A stretch of 64,000 nt of DNA from DASRJJ01 sp050730855 (GCA_050730855.1 JBOHNU010000003.1:1-64000), one strand, 5' to 3'. Positions 47,352 through 57,343 are shown, counted from the first letter of the stretch. The notes: a model not told the origin generated them from the letters alone. Translations and numbers: made by a program.

Positions 47352-49130
47352 TTAATCTCGTTTGAGCATGACGGTGAAAGCTTCGGACGGGATGTCGACT
47401 TTACCAAACTTCTTCATGCGTTTTTTACCCTTGGCTTGTTTGGCCAGAACTTTCTTTTTGCGCGAGACGTCGCCGCCGTACAGGCCAGTAGTTACGTCCT
47501 TGCGAAACGCCGAGATATCTTCGCGCGCAATGAATCTGCCGCCCACCGCCGCCTGCAAACTCACCGGGAACTGCTGGCGCGGGATAACTTCTTTCAATTT
47601 TTCGACAATCTGCCGCCCAAGACGTTCGGACTCGCTGCGGTGAACCATAATACTTAACGCGTCAACCTTTTCGCCGGCGACATAAAAATCCAACTTAACT
47701 AAATCTTCGGCGCGGTAATCGGCTAGTTCGTAGCTGAACGAGCCGTAGCCGGATGTCAGGCTTTTGAGCTGGTCGTAAAAATCGGTCAGCAAGTTGGCAA
47801 GTGGCGCCTCAAAACTAACAAGCGCGCGCTGGTCGACGTAATTGAGGTTTTTGTGCAGACCGCGCTTGCTGGTTATTAGCTGGATGAGCGAGCCGACGTA
47901 TTCCTGCGGCGCGACGATCTCGCCCTTAATCCACGGCTCGCGGATTTCTTTGATCTTGGCCACGTCCGGCAGGTCGGCGGCGCTTTTAATGTCCACCTCT
48001 TCGCCCGACAGCAACGTGATTTCGTAGTCAGTTGAAGGGTTAGTAACTACCAGGTCGAGGTTGTACTCGCGTTCCAAGCGCTCGCGCACAATATCCATGT
48101 GCAGTAGCCCCAAGAAGCCGATGCGGACACCAAAGCCAAGTACCGGCGAATTTTCCGGCTCGAACTGCAGCGCCGAATCACTTAAACTTAACTTCTCGAT
48201 AGCGTCCTTTAGTTCCTGATAAAACTCATTACTCTCCGGGAAAAATCCAGCGTAGACAAACGGCTTTACATCCTTGTAGCCGGGCAGGGGAGAGTGGCTG
48301 GGAGTTTTTGCTAGCGTAACCGTATCGCCTACTTTCGCTTCGCGCGTAGATTTGAGGTTTGTAACAATGTAGCCGATTTCACCCGTTTCTATACTTGGCA
48401 GCGGCGACATGTCCGGTTTTAATGCCCCTACTTCCAGTGCGATTCCCTCGCTGCCGGTGGCCATCATTTTTATAATGTTATTTTTGCCGATTTTGCCATC
48501 AACCGCGCGGACATACAAAATCACGCCGCGGTAATCGTCGTAGTAACTGTCGAAAATGAGGGCGCGGGTTGGCTTGTCGCTATCGCCTTTGGGTGGCGGC
48601 ACTTCGGCAATTACCTTCTCTAAAACCTCTGGTACGCCCTGCCCGGTTTTGGCGCTAATCTGCAAAATATCTTCAAATTGGCAACCAAGCAGGCTGGTGA
48701 TTTCGGCGCCTACGCGCTCGACATCTGCAGCTGGCAAGTCGATTTTGTTCATCACCGGGATAATCACAAGGTCAGCGGCCATAGCCAAGTAAACATTGGC
48801 CAGCGTTTGCGCCTGCATGCCCTGCGTGGCGTCCACCACCAAAATTGCGCCTTCGCACGCCTCCAGGCTGCGCGATACTTCGTAGCTAAAATCCACGTGG
48901 CCGGGTGTGTCGATCAGGTTTAGTTGGTACCCTTTGTAATCCATACGCACCGGCTGCAATTTGATGGTAATTCCACGCTCGCGCTCCAAATCCATGCGGT
49001 CGAGCAACTGCTCTTTCATCAGCCGTTTCTCAACGGTGTTAGTAACCTCCAGTAGCCGGTCGGCCAACGTCGACTTGCCGTGGTCAATATGGGCAATAAT
49101 GCAAAAGTTCCGAATATGATTTTGTGACAT
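47352..49130 (-). CDS. lepA: Elongation factor 4 (LepA)
   Basis: 592-aa translational GTPase. G1 CIIAHIDHGKSTLADRLLE, G2 RGITI, G3 LIDTPGHVDFSYEVSRSLEA, G4 IPVMNKIDLP, and the LepA-specific C-terminal domain with RQQFPVSLQAAVGGRFIARE and the late GLYGGDVSRKKKVLAKQAKG. LepA acts on stalled or mistranslocated ribosomes. The start at 49130 is supported by TATAAT ending 7 nt upstream; the in-frame start at 49211 lies in the ABC gene. Confidence 0.98.
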   Translation of the reverse strand: MSQNHIRNFCIIAHIDHGKSTLADRLLEVTNTVEKRLMKEQLLDRMDLERERGITIKLQPVRMDYKGYQLNLIDTPGHVDFSYEVSRSLEACEGAILVVDATQGMQAQTLANVYLAMAADLVIIPVMNKIDLPAADVERVGAEITSLLGCQFEDILQISAKTGQGVPEVLEKVIAEVPPPKGDSDKPTRALIFDSYYDDYRGVILYVRAVDGKIGKNNIIKMMATGSEGIALEVGALKPDMSPLPSIETGEIGYIVTNLKSTREAKVGDTVTLAKTPSHSPLPGYKDVKPFVYAGFFPESNEFYQELKDAIEKLSLSDSALQFEPENSPVLGFGVRIGFLGLLHMDIVRERLEREYNLDLVVTNPSTDYEITLLSGEEVDIKSAADLPDVAKIKEIREPWIKGEIVAPQEYVGSLIQLITSKRGLHKNLNYVDQRALVSFEAPLANLLTDFYDQLKSLTSGYGSFSYELADYRAEDLVKLDFYVAGEKVDALSIMVHRSESERLGRQIVEKLKEVIPRQQFPVSLQAAVGGRFIAREDISAFRKDVTTGLYGGDVSRKKKVLAKQAKGKKRMKKFGKVDIPSEAFTVMLKRD

Positions 49131-49137
49131 TGATATC

Positions 49138-49143
49138 ATTATA
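49138..49143 (-). promoter_or_regulatory. -10 box of lepA
   Basis: TATAAT on the minus strand, 7 nt before the ATG at 49130. No Shine-Dalgarno between. Confidence 0.6.
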
Positions 49144-49161
49144 ACAGAGGTGAGGGATAAT

Positions 49162-50940
49162 TCACAGTTCGTCGTCGAGGTGCTTTTGCTGGCGCTTCCA
49201 CAGGCGGGCATAAACGCCGTTTTTAGCTAGCAGGGAATGGTGCGTGCCGTCCTCTACCAGTTCGCCGCCGTCAATGACGATAATGCGGTCCATATCGGAC
49301 AGCGTGCTCAGGCGGTGCGCTACAACCAGCGCGGTTTTGCCGTGTAAGACCTCGGCAAAGGAATCTTTTATGATCTGCTCGCTTTCGCTGTCTAGCGCAC
49401 TGGTGGCTTCGTCGAGCACCATGATAGGCGCGCCCTGCAGCACAGCCCGGGCAATGGCGATGCGCTGTTTTTGGCCGCCGCTTAGCTTGACACCCCGCTC
49501 GCCAACCACGCTTTCTACCCCTTCCGGCAGCCGTTTCACGAACTGCCAGGCGTGCGCCGCTTTTAGAGCGCGCTCGATTTCGGCATCGGAGGCATCCGGC
49601 CGGGAAAGCGTTACGTTTTGCCGGATGCTGGCGTGGAGCAGCAGCGGTTCTTGCGGCACGTAGGCAACCGCGCCGCGCAGGTCTGCCTGGCGGAGGTCGC
49701 GCACATCAATGCCGTCTATACTCACCGCACCCGCGTCCACGTCGTTAAACCGCAGTAGCAGTTTAATTAGTGTACTCTTGCCCGCACCGCTTAAGCCCAC
49801 AACCCCGACCTTTTGGCCGAGCGGTATCGCCAGCGAAAAGTCACGCAGTACCCCGGCAGCGCCCTGCGCCTTGCCGTAGGTAAACGACACTGCGTCGAAT
49901 GCAATCTTGCCGGCAACCGACGGCAGCGTCTTTGGCTCGGCCGGGTCGTTCACCGTATTTTGCCGGTTCAGTACGTCGAAGGCCGGAATAATTTTATCTA
50001 CCCAGTCATCGTGCGTGTCTAAATCCTCCGACAGCGTGTAGATGCCGGATAAAATTGTCGTGGCGTACGTCACCGTCAGCACGGCTATGACTACAGAAAT
50101 ACTTCCGTTCGCCGTCTGATACACCGTAAGCCACAAAAGCACGATAAAAAAGATAACCGTTAGGCACTCGCGCAGCCCTATCAGCTTGGCCTGTATTGTG
50201 TAGCGCTTGGTGAATACCACCGCTTCGTCGACGGCCGCGGCTCGGACTCTGCCCTCAAAATTGCGCTCCTGCGCTGCCGAGCGAACCGCCAGGATGTTAG
50301 AAATAATGTCGGACATCTTACCAGAATTGGTTTTGTATAGCTCGCGCGAGCGGGCGCGGTACGGGTCTATCACCTTGGACGCCCAGAACAGATAAATCGC
50401 CTGCACAATAGTAAGTAGCAGTGCCACAGCACCGAGCAGCACGTCGAACCACATAATTACCGCCAGAGGCAACAAAATGCTAAGCAAAGTGTTAATGTAC
50501 GTGGCGCGGAGCGCGCGAACCAACTGGGTAGTGCTGTCTACATACTGCCGCGTCGCGGTTGTCAGGTAGCCGGACATATTGGAGTTGAAATAATCGATGT
50601 CCGTGCCGATTAACTTGCTAAAGTAGCGTGCTGTAAGCGACGAATACACCTTGTTCTCTCCCAGCATGCCGATATACCTAACCAAAGGCGCAAGCACGCC
50701 GAGCAGCAGCGAGAAAAACCCAAACAGCAACACGGCTTGGCGAGCTCCGTCGTAATCGCCGGTGGACATGCGGGTAATTAAAAGGCTGAGCGCTACAGGC
50801 AGCGCTACAAACTTGCACACCCGTGCAATCACCTGCAGCACAAACGAAACACGAACTTGCCACGATGCGCCGAACGTCTGCCATAAATGACGGTACACTA
50901 AAGCGTATTTATTTTTGCCCTTGCGCGACATATCGCTCAT
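49162..50940 (-). CDS. ABC exporter, fused membrane and ATPase domains
   Basis: 592-aa half-transporter (ABCB/MsbA-like). Six membrane helices within residues about 30-310 and a C-terminal ATPase with Walker A VGVVGLSGAGKSTLIKLLL, Q-loop VAYVPQEPLL, signature VKLSGGQKQRIAIARAVL, Walker B MVLDEATSALD and the H-loop VAHRLSTL. It probably works as a homodimer. Substrate unknown (lipid, peptide or drug). Divergent from the CapA-like gene, 60 bp apart. Confidence 0.92.
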   Translation of the reverse strand: MSDMSRKGKNKYALVYRHLWQTFGASWQVRVSFVLQVIARVCKFVALPVALSLLITRMSTGDYDGARQAVLLFGFFSLLLGVLAPLVRYIGMLGENKVYSSLTARYFSKLIGTDIDYFNSNMSGYLTTATRQYVDSTTQLVRALRATYINTLLSILLPLAVIMWFDVLLGAVALLLTIVQAIYLFWASKVIDPYRARSRELYKTNSGKMSDIISNILAVRSAAQERNFEGRVRAAAVDEAVVFTKRYTIQAKLIGLRECLTVIFFIVLLWLTVYQTANGSISVVIAVLTVTYATTILSGIYTLSEDLDTHDDWVDKIIPAFDVLNRQNTVNDPAEPKTLPSVAGKIAFDAVSFTYGKAQGAAGVLRDFSLAIPLGQKVGVVGLSGAGKSTLIKLLLRFNDVDAGAVSIDGIDVRDLRQADLRGAVAYVPQEPLLLHASIRQNVTLSRPDASDAEIERALKAAHAWQFVKRLPEGVESVVGERGVKLSGGQKQRIAIARAVLQGAPIMVLDEATSALDSESEQIIKDSFAEVLHGKTALVVAHRLSTLSDMDRIIVIDGGELVEDGTHHSLLAKNGVYARLWKRQQKHLDDEL

Positions 50941-50987
50941 CGTACCACATTGCAGGAAGCTCTGTAACAGAGAGTTCCTGTTTGCGC

Positions 50988-50993
50988 TATACT
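50988..50993 (+). promoter_or_regulatory. -10 box of the CapA-like gene
   Basis: TATACT, 7 nt before the ATG at 51001. No Shine-Dalgarno between. Confidence 0.6.
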
Positions 50994-51000
50994 ACATCCC

Positions 51001-52239
51001 ATGCCTTACCAGCGCTACAGCTCGTACCGACGGCCGTATATCCGGCAGCCTCAAGCGCGGTCGAAACGGCGTTGGCCAAAACGGCTTTTTGTATTTGCCT
51101 TGCTGGCCGGAGTAGTTTTCTTAACCTTTAATATACTCGGCGGCAAGGACGGCGGGCTGGCCGGTATTGTCAAGAACCAGCCGCAGAAAGTAAGGATTGA
51201 AGGGCGCTACCTGTTTGGCGGCACCGTGGTTTGGGCGCGCCACATGCAGGATTGGAGCAAAAATGCCGACGGCTCTACAAACTACGCCTACCCGTTTAGC
51301 GGCTTGCACACCTTTGAGCGCGACAAATATGACGCCTGGCTGGCCGATTTGGAGTGTCCGGTCATGACCGAAGAGTTCTCGGTTGCACAGCAGACCACCG
51401 AAACCGCCTTTAACTGCCGCCCCGAATTTTTGCCCGAGGCCGCTAAATACTTTAACTTCTTCAACCTCGCCAACAACCACACCCGGGATTTCAACGGCCA
51501 GGCCGCCTTAGACGAAACGCGCCGCCATCTGGAGACTGCCGGCATCCAATATTTTGGCGACTTCGAGCCTGGGAAAACAGGTAACATCTGCGAGGTCGTA
51601 GCCATGCCTGTACGCATTATTTCCGAGCTGGACGGCCAAGAATCGAGCGAAGCTGCACAATTGCCGGTGGCGCTATGTTCGTGGCACTACTTTTTCCGCT
51701 TGCCCTCCGGCTCCGAAATCGAGACTATGCGAAAATACGCCGAGGCCATGCCAACGTTCGCATTTATCCAGGCAGGGATTGAGTACCGCGCCAGTGCAGA
51801 CCAGTACCAACGCCAAATGGCTCGCCAGGTGGCCGACCTAAACCCCTCGTTCGTGGTGGTTAACAGCGCGCACTGGGTGCAAAACGGCGAGGCTTATAAT
51901 GGCGTTCCTATTTTATACTCCACCGGGAACTTTATTTTCGACCAACAAACCAACAACGAAGTCACACGCAGCACCAGCCTGGACGCGACCTTGTCCATAC
52001 CGTACTCCGGGCAACTGCAAAAATGGCTGGATTTAGGCGCATCATGCAAAACCTTCCACGACGATTGTTTCAAGCAAATATCTGCCCAGTCGCTAGAAAA
52101 ACCGGCAATATCCATGGCCTACGACCTGATTGCTGGCGATAGCTCAAACAAACTCACCAAAAAGGCCGGCCCCGAAATCCAGGCCGCCGTAGAACAACGC
52201 GTCGGCTGGCCAGCCATAAAAGCTGCACTGGGTCAGTAA
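51001..52239 (+). CDS. CapA-like (PGA_cap) metallophosphatase-fold membrane protein
   Basis: 412 aa. Basic N-terminus MPYQRYSSYRRPYIRQ, one membrane helix (about 28-47), then an outside CapA-type domain: LADLECPVMTEE, FNFFNLANNHTRDFNGQAAL, and ILYSTGNFIFDQQ near the end. In the family the central His motif is often HWGxEY; here it reads VVNSAHWVQNGEAYNG. CapA proteins are needed for poly-gamma-glutamate capsule in Bacillus, but many homologues act in other surface polymers. No capB/capC nearby. Confidence 0.85.
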   Translation: MPYQRYSSYRRPYIRQPQARSKRRWPKRLFVFALLAGVVFLTFNILGGKDGGLAGIVKNQPQKVRIEGRYLFGGTVVWARHMQDWSKNADGSTNYAYPFSGLHTFERDKYDAWLADLECPVMTEEFSVAQQTTETAFNCRPEFLPEAAKYFNFFNLANNHTRDFNGQAALDETRRHLETAGIQYFGDFEPGKTGNICEVVAMPVRIISELDGQESSEAAQLPVALCSWHYFFRLPSGSEIETMRKYAEAMPTFAFIQAGIEYRASADQYQRQMARQVADLNPSFVVVNSAHWVQNGEAYNGVPILYSTGNFIFDQQTNNEVTRSTSLDATLSIPYSGQLQKWLDLGASCKTFHDDCFKQISAQSLEKPAISMAYDLIAGDSSNKLTKKAGPEIQAAVEQRVGWPAIKAALGQ

Positions 52240-52257
52240 CAATAAGCTGCAATCAAT

Positions 52258-53868
52258 TTACGAGCCGGAAAATGGACGGTTGGTAGGCGGCCAAAGGATA
52301 ATTTTTTTCAGCCAGGCGACAATCGGGCGTGCCTCGGACAGACCGAACAAGCCGGAGACGGCCAGGTGCGTGGTGAAAATAGCGCCAGCTATAATTGCCA
52401 GCTTAGTACCCAGTGTTACCACACCGGTGTCGCCGATCTCGAGCGGGAAGAACTGCACTATCACGTACCCGGCAAGCAGCGTAAAGCCCGACACCGACAC
52501 AATCCGCCAGCACGCCGCCCAAAACTCCCGGTCAAACAATCCGTGGTCGCGCATGAGCATTATCGTCCACAGCAGCACTACTTCAAATAGCGCCGCGGTC
52601 GACACAGCCAGCGCCAAACCGGCAATGCCGTACGAGTCGGCTCGTGCCCACAACGCGGTCAGCCCAATACTGATAATAATGGTAATTACCGAGGCAATCA
52701 GCGGCGTCTTGGTGTCTTTCTGGGCGTAAAACCAGCGCGAAATAATAGAGTAAATAATTTTAAAGAATATCGCCATGCTTAAAAAGCCAAAAATAAGCGC
52801 TATCTCCGGTGCGTCTTTAGTAAAAATCAGCCGCGCCAGGTAGCCGCGCGCGAAAAACGCCACAATCACCACCGGCACAGTAATCCAGATGGTAAAACGT
52901 AAGATTTTAAGAAAGTCGAGGCGGAACAAATCCGGCCGCCCTTGAGCCAAACGCTGCGCCAAACGCGGAAAGGTCGCCGTGCCGATGGCCGAGCCGATCA
53001 AAAGAACCGGCGCGCTCTGCAAGATGTAGGCGTTGTTATAATAGCTGATGTTCCCTTCGCCCAGGCGGCGGGCAAAGTTGGTCTCGACAATGGTTTGCAG
53101 TTGGTCAACGCCTTGGTCGAGCGCGCGTGGCGGCAGCTGGTGCATCACGGTCTTAAAGTCGCGCTTGCGCCACAAAATCCTCGGCTGCCAGCGGTAGCGC
53201 GTGCCGATCAGCCCGATGCACACCACCGCCAGCTGCAAAATGCCGCCAATGAACGCGCCGACGCCCAGACCCTTAATCCCCAGCGCCGTGTCCTCAAAAA
53301 TATAAATACTGGCGATGATAGACAGGTTGTAAAACAGCGGCGCGATAGCGAAAAAGAAAAACCTCCCCAGCGTTTGCTGCAAGCTGGACAGCATGCCGGA
53401 AATGGTAAAAAACAAGGGGTTAAGCGACAAAAAACGCATGATAGTTACGGCGTTATCGAGCTGCTCGGGCGTGAACCGGCCGCCGCTGACCATTTGCATC
53501 AAAGGCTCGGCGAACACAAAAATAATCACAGCTACCAGCATCATGGCAATACTTAACATGTTAAGTAAACTGGAGGTCAGCTCCCACATTGCCTTTTTGT
53601 TTCCCCTCTGCAACCTGTCGGCCAAAACCGGGATAAACGCTACGCCCAGCACACCCGCAGCCAAGGTGTAGAAAAAAAAGTCCGGGATAATAAACGCGGC
53701 AAAGTAGGCGTCGGTGCTGCCCGATCCGGTGGCCTCGAAGTTAGCGTTTACCAGCTTGGTACGCAGCAGCCCCAGCAACTGGCCGATAAGCGCCGTAATC
53801 ACCAACAAAAATGCCACGTTGCTGATGGACATCCATTTTTTTATTTTTGGTGGCGTTTTTTCCTGCAT
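52258..53868 (-). CDS. murJ: Lipid II flippase MurJ/MviN-family protein
   Basis: 536 aa with about 14 membrane helices (MOP superfamily). Family segments include LGLLRTKLVNANFEATGSGS, FFFYTLAAGVLGVAFIPVLA (MurJ-type Gly/Ala-rich helix 2), and ANFARRLGEGNISYYNNAYI-like charged loop before helix 8. It flips lipid-linked peptidoglycan precursors, in line with a wall-bearing cell. Convergent with the CapA-like gene. No Shine-Dalgarno or clear -10 was seen before the ATG. Confidence 0.92.
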   Translation of the reverse strand: MQEKTPPKIKKWMSISNVAFLLVITALIGQLLGLLRTKLVNANFEATGSGSTDAYFAAFIIPDFFFYTLAAGVLGVAFIPVLADRLQRGNKKAMWELTSSLLNMLSIAMMLVAVIIFVFAEPLMQMVSGGRFTPEQLDNAVTIMRFLSLNPLFFTISGMLSSLQQTLGRFFFFAIAPLFYNLSIIASIYIFEDTALGIKGLGVGAFIGGILQLAVVCIGLIGTRYRWQPRILWRKRDFKTVMHQLPPRALDQGVDQLQTIVETNFARRLGEGNISYYNNAYILQSAPVLLIGSAIGTATFPRLAQRLAQGRPDLFRLDFLKILRFTIWITVPVVIVAFFARGYLARLIFTKDAPEIALIFGFLSMAIFFKIIYSIISRWFYAQKDTKTPLIASVITIIISIGLTALWARADSYGIAGLALAVSTAALFEVVLLWTIMLMRDHGLFDREFWAACWRIVSVSGFTLLAGYVIVQFFPLEIGDTGVVTLGTKLAIIAGAIFTTHLAVSGLFGLSEARPIVAWLKKIILWPPTNRPFSGS

Positions 53869-54061
53869 GGGCGGAGGGTGTTACGTAGTGTTGGTTTTAG
53901 TATATAGCTTCTCGCCGGGATGGCCTATTTTTTCTAGGTGACTTGTCCATCTCGGGTTCTTCATATATTCTCACTGATCGTTCGACTATAAACCAGCGCC
54001 TGGCAAACACCTACGCCTAAACAGAGTTTGGAGCGCTAAAATCCCTCTAGGCGTTTATCGG
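53869..54061. other. Intergenic region between ftsH and murJ
   Basis: 193 bp. It holds a 7-bp inverted pair ACGCCTA/TAGGCGT (54013-54019, 54048-54054) past the ftsH stop that could end ftsH transcription weakly, without a clear T run. The rest shows nothing recognisable; the murJ promoter must be here. Confidence 0.35.
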
Positions 54062-55933
54062 CTAGTACAACGCGGCGGTTTTGGGCATTTTGGAGCCTTC
54101 GAGGACTTTGGCGACCTCCTCGGCTTCGATGGTTTCTTTTTCCAGCAGGCGGTCTTTGAGTTTTTCCAGCTTGGCCAGGTTGGCTTTTACTACCAGTCGG
54201 GCGCGCAGGCCGGCTTCCTTGATGAGTTCTTCGACCTCTTCGTCGATGAGCTTGGCGGTTTCGTCCGAGAAATTGCGCTCATGCACCAGCCGGTCGAGCA
54301 TCATGCCGTCGTCGGTTTTAAACACTTGGTCGCGCAGCTTTTTGCCCATGCCTTGGTTCATTACCATGTCGCGGGCTAGTTCGGCGGCTTTTTGCAGGTC
54401 ACTGCCGGCGCCGGTGGTTACGTGGTCGGCGCCGTACTTTACCTCTTCGGCAATGCGGCCGCCTAGCATGCGCGCCAGCACGTCTTTAAACTCCACGATG
54501 CTATGGTAGCTTTTATCCTCCGGCGGGATAGCCCAGGTAACACCGCCGGTGCCGCCACGCGGAATAATTGTTACCTTGTGGATGGGGTCGCTGTCGGGCA
54601 GCACGTGGCCAACGAGCGCGTGGCCGGCCTCGTGGTAGGCGGTTAGCTCTTTCTCTTTTTCGGTCATTATCTTGCTTTTGCGCTCCGGGCCGATTGCGAC
54701 TTTTTCGAACGCCTCGGTAACGTCGTTGTTGGTAATTTCTTTGTGATTGAGCCTGGCGGCGATAATTGCTGCTTCGTTAGCGATGTTAGACAAATCCGCA
54801 CCGGATGATCCAGCCGACTTGGCGGCCAGCGCATTAATGTTTACATCCTTAGACACTGGTTTTTTGGCAAAATGTACCTTTAAGATTGCCTCGCGGTCTT
54901 TGCGATCCGGCAGGTCGATGTTTACGCGGCGGTCAAAGCGACCGGGGCGGAGCAGGGCAGGGTCGAGCACGTCGGAGCGGTTGGTCGCGGCCAGAACAAT
55001 CACGTTTTGACCTTGTTCAAAGCCGTCCATTTCTACCAAAATCTGGTTGAGGGTTTGCTCGCGCTCATCGTGGCCGCCGCCCATGCCGCTGCCGCGGCGC
55101 CGACCAACGGCGTCAATTTCGTCGACAAATATAATGCACGGTGCGTTCTTTTTAGCCTTTGCAAACAAATCACGAACACGACTGGCGCCAACACCTACAA
55201 ACATCTCCACAAACTCCGAACCGGAAATGCTAAAGAACGGCACATTCGCCTCGCCAGCCACTGCGCGGGCCAGCAGCGTTTTGCCTGTTCCGGGCGGCCC
55301 GACTAGCAAAACCCCTTTCGGAATGCGCGCGCCCAGGTTGGCGAACTTTTTGGGGAACTTCAAAAACTCCACCACCTCTTGCAGGTCTTGCTTGGCTTCG
55401 TCCGAGCCGGCCACGTCCTTAAACACTACCTTGTCTTTTTCGTTACCGTACAGCCGCGCCTTACTCTTACCAAAACTCATCGCCTGGTTCCCCTGCCCTT
55501 GCGCACTGCGCAGCATAAAGAACAAAAGCGCGCCGATAAGCAGCACTGGCAGTAACGAAATGCCGATGGTTGCCAGCGTCGAGCCGGTTGACGACTCCGC
55601 CTTGTACGATACCTCTACCTTGGATTGGTCAAGCCCCTCCTCTTGCAGGCTGGCGGCCGGGTCTTTAAACGACTTTAGCGTCGCCGCATCCTCGCCCTTT
55701 TTGGTTATGGCCAGTTCGTTGGCCTTTACCTCGATTTTCTGGTACTGGCCTTCGTTGGCCTCTTGCACCGCTTGAGTGAACGGGATTTCCTTGAGCGAGC
55801 TAGGCTGGCTGTACGCTGCAAAAATAATTAGGCCGAATAGAACAAGCAGCGCAACAAACCCGAAATTACGAAAGCCGCGCTTGCCGTTTTTACCGTTTGT
55901 TCCACCTCGAAAAGACTTTTTAGTTGGATCCAT
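54062..55933 (-). CDS. ftsH: ATP-dependent zinc metalloprotease FtsH
   Basis: 623 aa. Two membrane helices (about 22-40 and 125-143) flank a small periplasmic domain. AAA module: VLLVGPPGTGKTLLARAVAG, pore loop FFSISGSEFVEMFVGVGASR, Walker B CIIFVDEIDAVGRRRG, second region of homology. Protease: AYHEAGHALVGHVL zinc motif with the third ligand Asp in DLQKAAELARDMV. TATAAT ends 6 nt before the ATG (leaderless). It degrades misassembled membrane proteins. Confidence 0.98.
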   Translation of the reverse strand: MDPTKKSFRGGTNGKNGKRGFRNFGFVALLVLFGLIIFAAYSQPSSLKEIPFTQAVQEANEGQYQKIEVKANELAITKKGEDAATLKSFKDPAASLQEEGLDQSKVEVSYKAESSTGSTLATIGISLLPVLLIGALLFFMLRSAQGQGNQAMSFGKSKARLYGNEKDKVVFKDVAGSDEAKQDLQEVVEFLKFPKKFANLGARIPKGVLLVGPPGTGKTLLARAVAGEANVPFFSISGSEFVEMFVGVGASRVRDLFAKAKKNAPCIIFVDEIDAVGRRRGSGMGGGHDEREQTLNQILVEMDGFEQGQNVIVLAATNRSDVLDPALLRPGRFDRRVNIDLPDRKDREAILKVHFAKKPVSKDVNINALAAKSAGSSGADLSNIANEAAIIAARLNHKEITNNDVTEAFEKVAIGPERKSKIMTEKEKELTAYHEAGHALVGHVLPDSDPIHKVTIIPRGGTGGVTWAIPPEDKSYHSIVEFKDVLARMLGGRIAEEVKYGADHVTTGAGSDLQKAAELARDMVMNQGMGKKLRDQVFKTDDGMMLDRLVHERNFSDETAKLIDEEVEELIKEAGLRARLVVKANLAKLEKLKDRLLEKETIEAEEVAKVLEGSKMPKTAALY

Positions 55934-55939
55934 GCACCG

Positions 55940-55945
55940 ATTATA
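55940..55945 (-). promoter_or_regulatory. -10 box of ftsH
   Basis: TATAAT on the minus strand, 6 nt before the ATG at 55933. Confidence 0.6.
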
Positions 55946-55949
55946 ACAG

Positions 55950-56852
55950 CTAAACTGATTTTTCCGAACGGGGGCGAGGTTCGAGCTTGATGTTTTGCTT
56001 GCCTAGGCTTAGGCGATGCCTGGCATCGACATCGGCCAGCTTGCCCGGAGCGGCGGTTTTTGCGGCGATCACCAAGTGCTCCAGAAGCGCGCGGTCGAAG
56101 TGCGCGATGCCGTTGCGGCGCAGCCAAGCCGCCATCATTTCCTTAGCGACGGAAAACGGCAATTGCAAATACCAGCCGCGGTCAAGTTCGTCTCCAGCCG
56201 GCTGTTTTGCCAGGTCTTCTTCCAGCAAATGATCGATCTGGGCGTTAATTTTGCCAGCGTTTTCTACGCGGCGCAGCAAGTCCTCGCGGTCGGGCGCGGT
56301 AAATCGCGACATGATGTGCTTGCGTATATAATTGCGCAGGTAGCGCTCGTCGGCGTTGGTACTGTCCTCGTACCAGGCCAGATTGTGCTCGCGCGCGTAG
56401 GCCAGGATGTCACCCTTCGTCCACTGCAACAGCGGGCGCACCAACTCCTTGGTACTTACGAGCGAGCTCAAACCTTTCCGCCCGGTTCCCCGCAGCATGT
56501 TAAGTATCGCCGTTTCCAACATATCGTCTTGGTGGTGAGCGGTGATGATTGCCCTGGCGCCATGCTCGCTCATAACCTGGCGCAAAAATTTGTAGCGCGC
56601 GTCGCGCGCCGTGGCTTCGCTGGCGTCCGGTCCGAGTTTGCCACTGCGGTAAACCACCGGCAGCCCATAATGCCCGGCCAGCTTTTGCACCAGCATGCGG
56701 TCTTCGGCCGAATCCTCACGGATGCCGTGGTCAAAATGCGCTACAACCAACTCCAATTTTGGCTTTTTGGCCAGCAAGTCAAGCAGCACCACCGAATCCA
56801 CCCCGCCCGAAACCGCCACCACGTACTTGCCTGTGTTAACTCTTATATTCAT
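55950..56852 (-). CDS. tilS: tRNA(Ile)-lysidine synthase TilS
   Basis: 300 aa. PP-loop VVAVSGGVDSVVLLDLL, then LELVVAHFDHGIREDSAEDR, AIITAHHQDDMLETAILNML and RGLSSLVSTKELVRPLLQWT are hallmark TilS segments. It converts C34 of tRNA-Ile(CAT) to lysidine; that tRNA is encoded at 60023. It is shorter than E. coli TilS, with the C-terminal domains reduced. The start at 56852 overlaps the DoxX-like gene by 17 nt; an in-frame start at 57050 would lie deep inside it. Confidence 0.96.
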   Translation of the reverse strand: MNIRVNTGKYVVAVSGGVDSVVLLDLLAKKPKLELVVAHFDHGIREDSAEDRMLVQKLAGHYGLPVVYRSGKLGPDASEATARDARYKFLRQVMSEHGARAIITAHHQDDMLETAILNMLRGTGRKGLSSLVSTKELVRPLLQWTKGDILAYAREHNLAWYEDSTNADERYLRNYIRKHIMSRFTAPDREDLLRRVENAGKINAQIDHLLEEDLAKQPAGDELDRGWYLQLPFSVAKEMMAAWLRRNGIAHFDRALLEHLVIAAKTAAPGKLADVDARHRLSLGKQNIKLEPRPRSEKSV

Positions 56853-57318
56853 ACGGCTTATTGTATACCCCGCGCGCTTTAAGCGGCCGGGTGTGCGCCG
56901 CCACGCCGAACGCCAGCGCCACAATCGCCACGTTTTTGATGATGTACTGCCCTTCCAGAGTCGGCACCATAAACGACTGCCAAGTGAGTTCCGGCACCAA
57001 AATAAGCGGCGAGCAAACAACAAGTAAATGCGCGAATAGCAGCGGTACAACCACGCGGGCAGCTCGCGGTATTAGGAACAGTACGCCGATGACGCACTCC
57101 AAAAGCGCCAAAAACTTGTAAGAAAAGTCAAACCAATCCAGGCCGATGGTTTTAGCGGTCAGCACCTCGGCCAACTCGCCCGCCGGACTCACGCCAACCA
57201 GCTTCAAAAAACCAAACCAAAAGAAAATGATAAAAAATGCTACGCGCGCCAGCGGAATGTACGTCCGACGGAAAAAGACGATAGCCCGCTCATCCCAATG
57301 CTCGATTTTCTGCTTCAT
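56836..57318 (-). CDS. DoxX-like small membrane protein
   Basis: 160 aa with about four membrane helices. The segment VAFFIIFFWFGFLKLVGVSP, then FLALLECVIGVLFLIPRAAR, resembles DoxX/DUF417-type proteins found near quinone or thiol redox systems. Function here unknown. The start at 57318 is fixed by TATACT ending 7 nt upstream. Its 3' end overlaps tilS. Confidence 0.7.
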   Translation of the reverse strand: MKQKIEHWDERAIVFFRRTYIPLARVAFFIIFFWFGFLKLVGVSPAGELAEVLTAKTIGLDWFDFSYKFLALLECVIGVLFLIPRAARVVVPLLFAHLLVVCSPLILVPELTWQSFMVPTLEGQYIIKNVAIVALAFGVAAHTRPLKARGVYNKPYEYKS

Positions 57319-57325
57319 TACATTC

Positions 57326-57335
57326 AGTATACAAT
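57326..57335. promoter_or_regulatory. Two overlapping divergent -10 boxes
   Basis: The ten bases AGTATACAAT contain TATACT on the minus strand (57331-57326), 7 nt from the ATG at 57318, and TACAAT on the plus strand (57330-57335), 8 nt from the ATG at 57344. Each would give a leaderless message, and polymerase can serve only one side at a time. Confidence 0.65.
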
Positions 57336-57343
57336 CTAAAAGT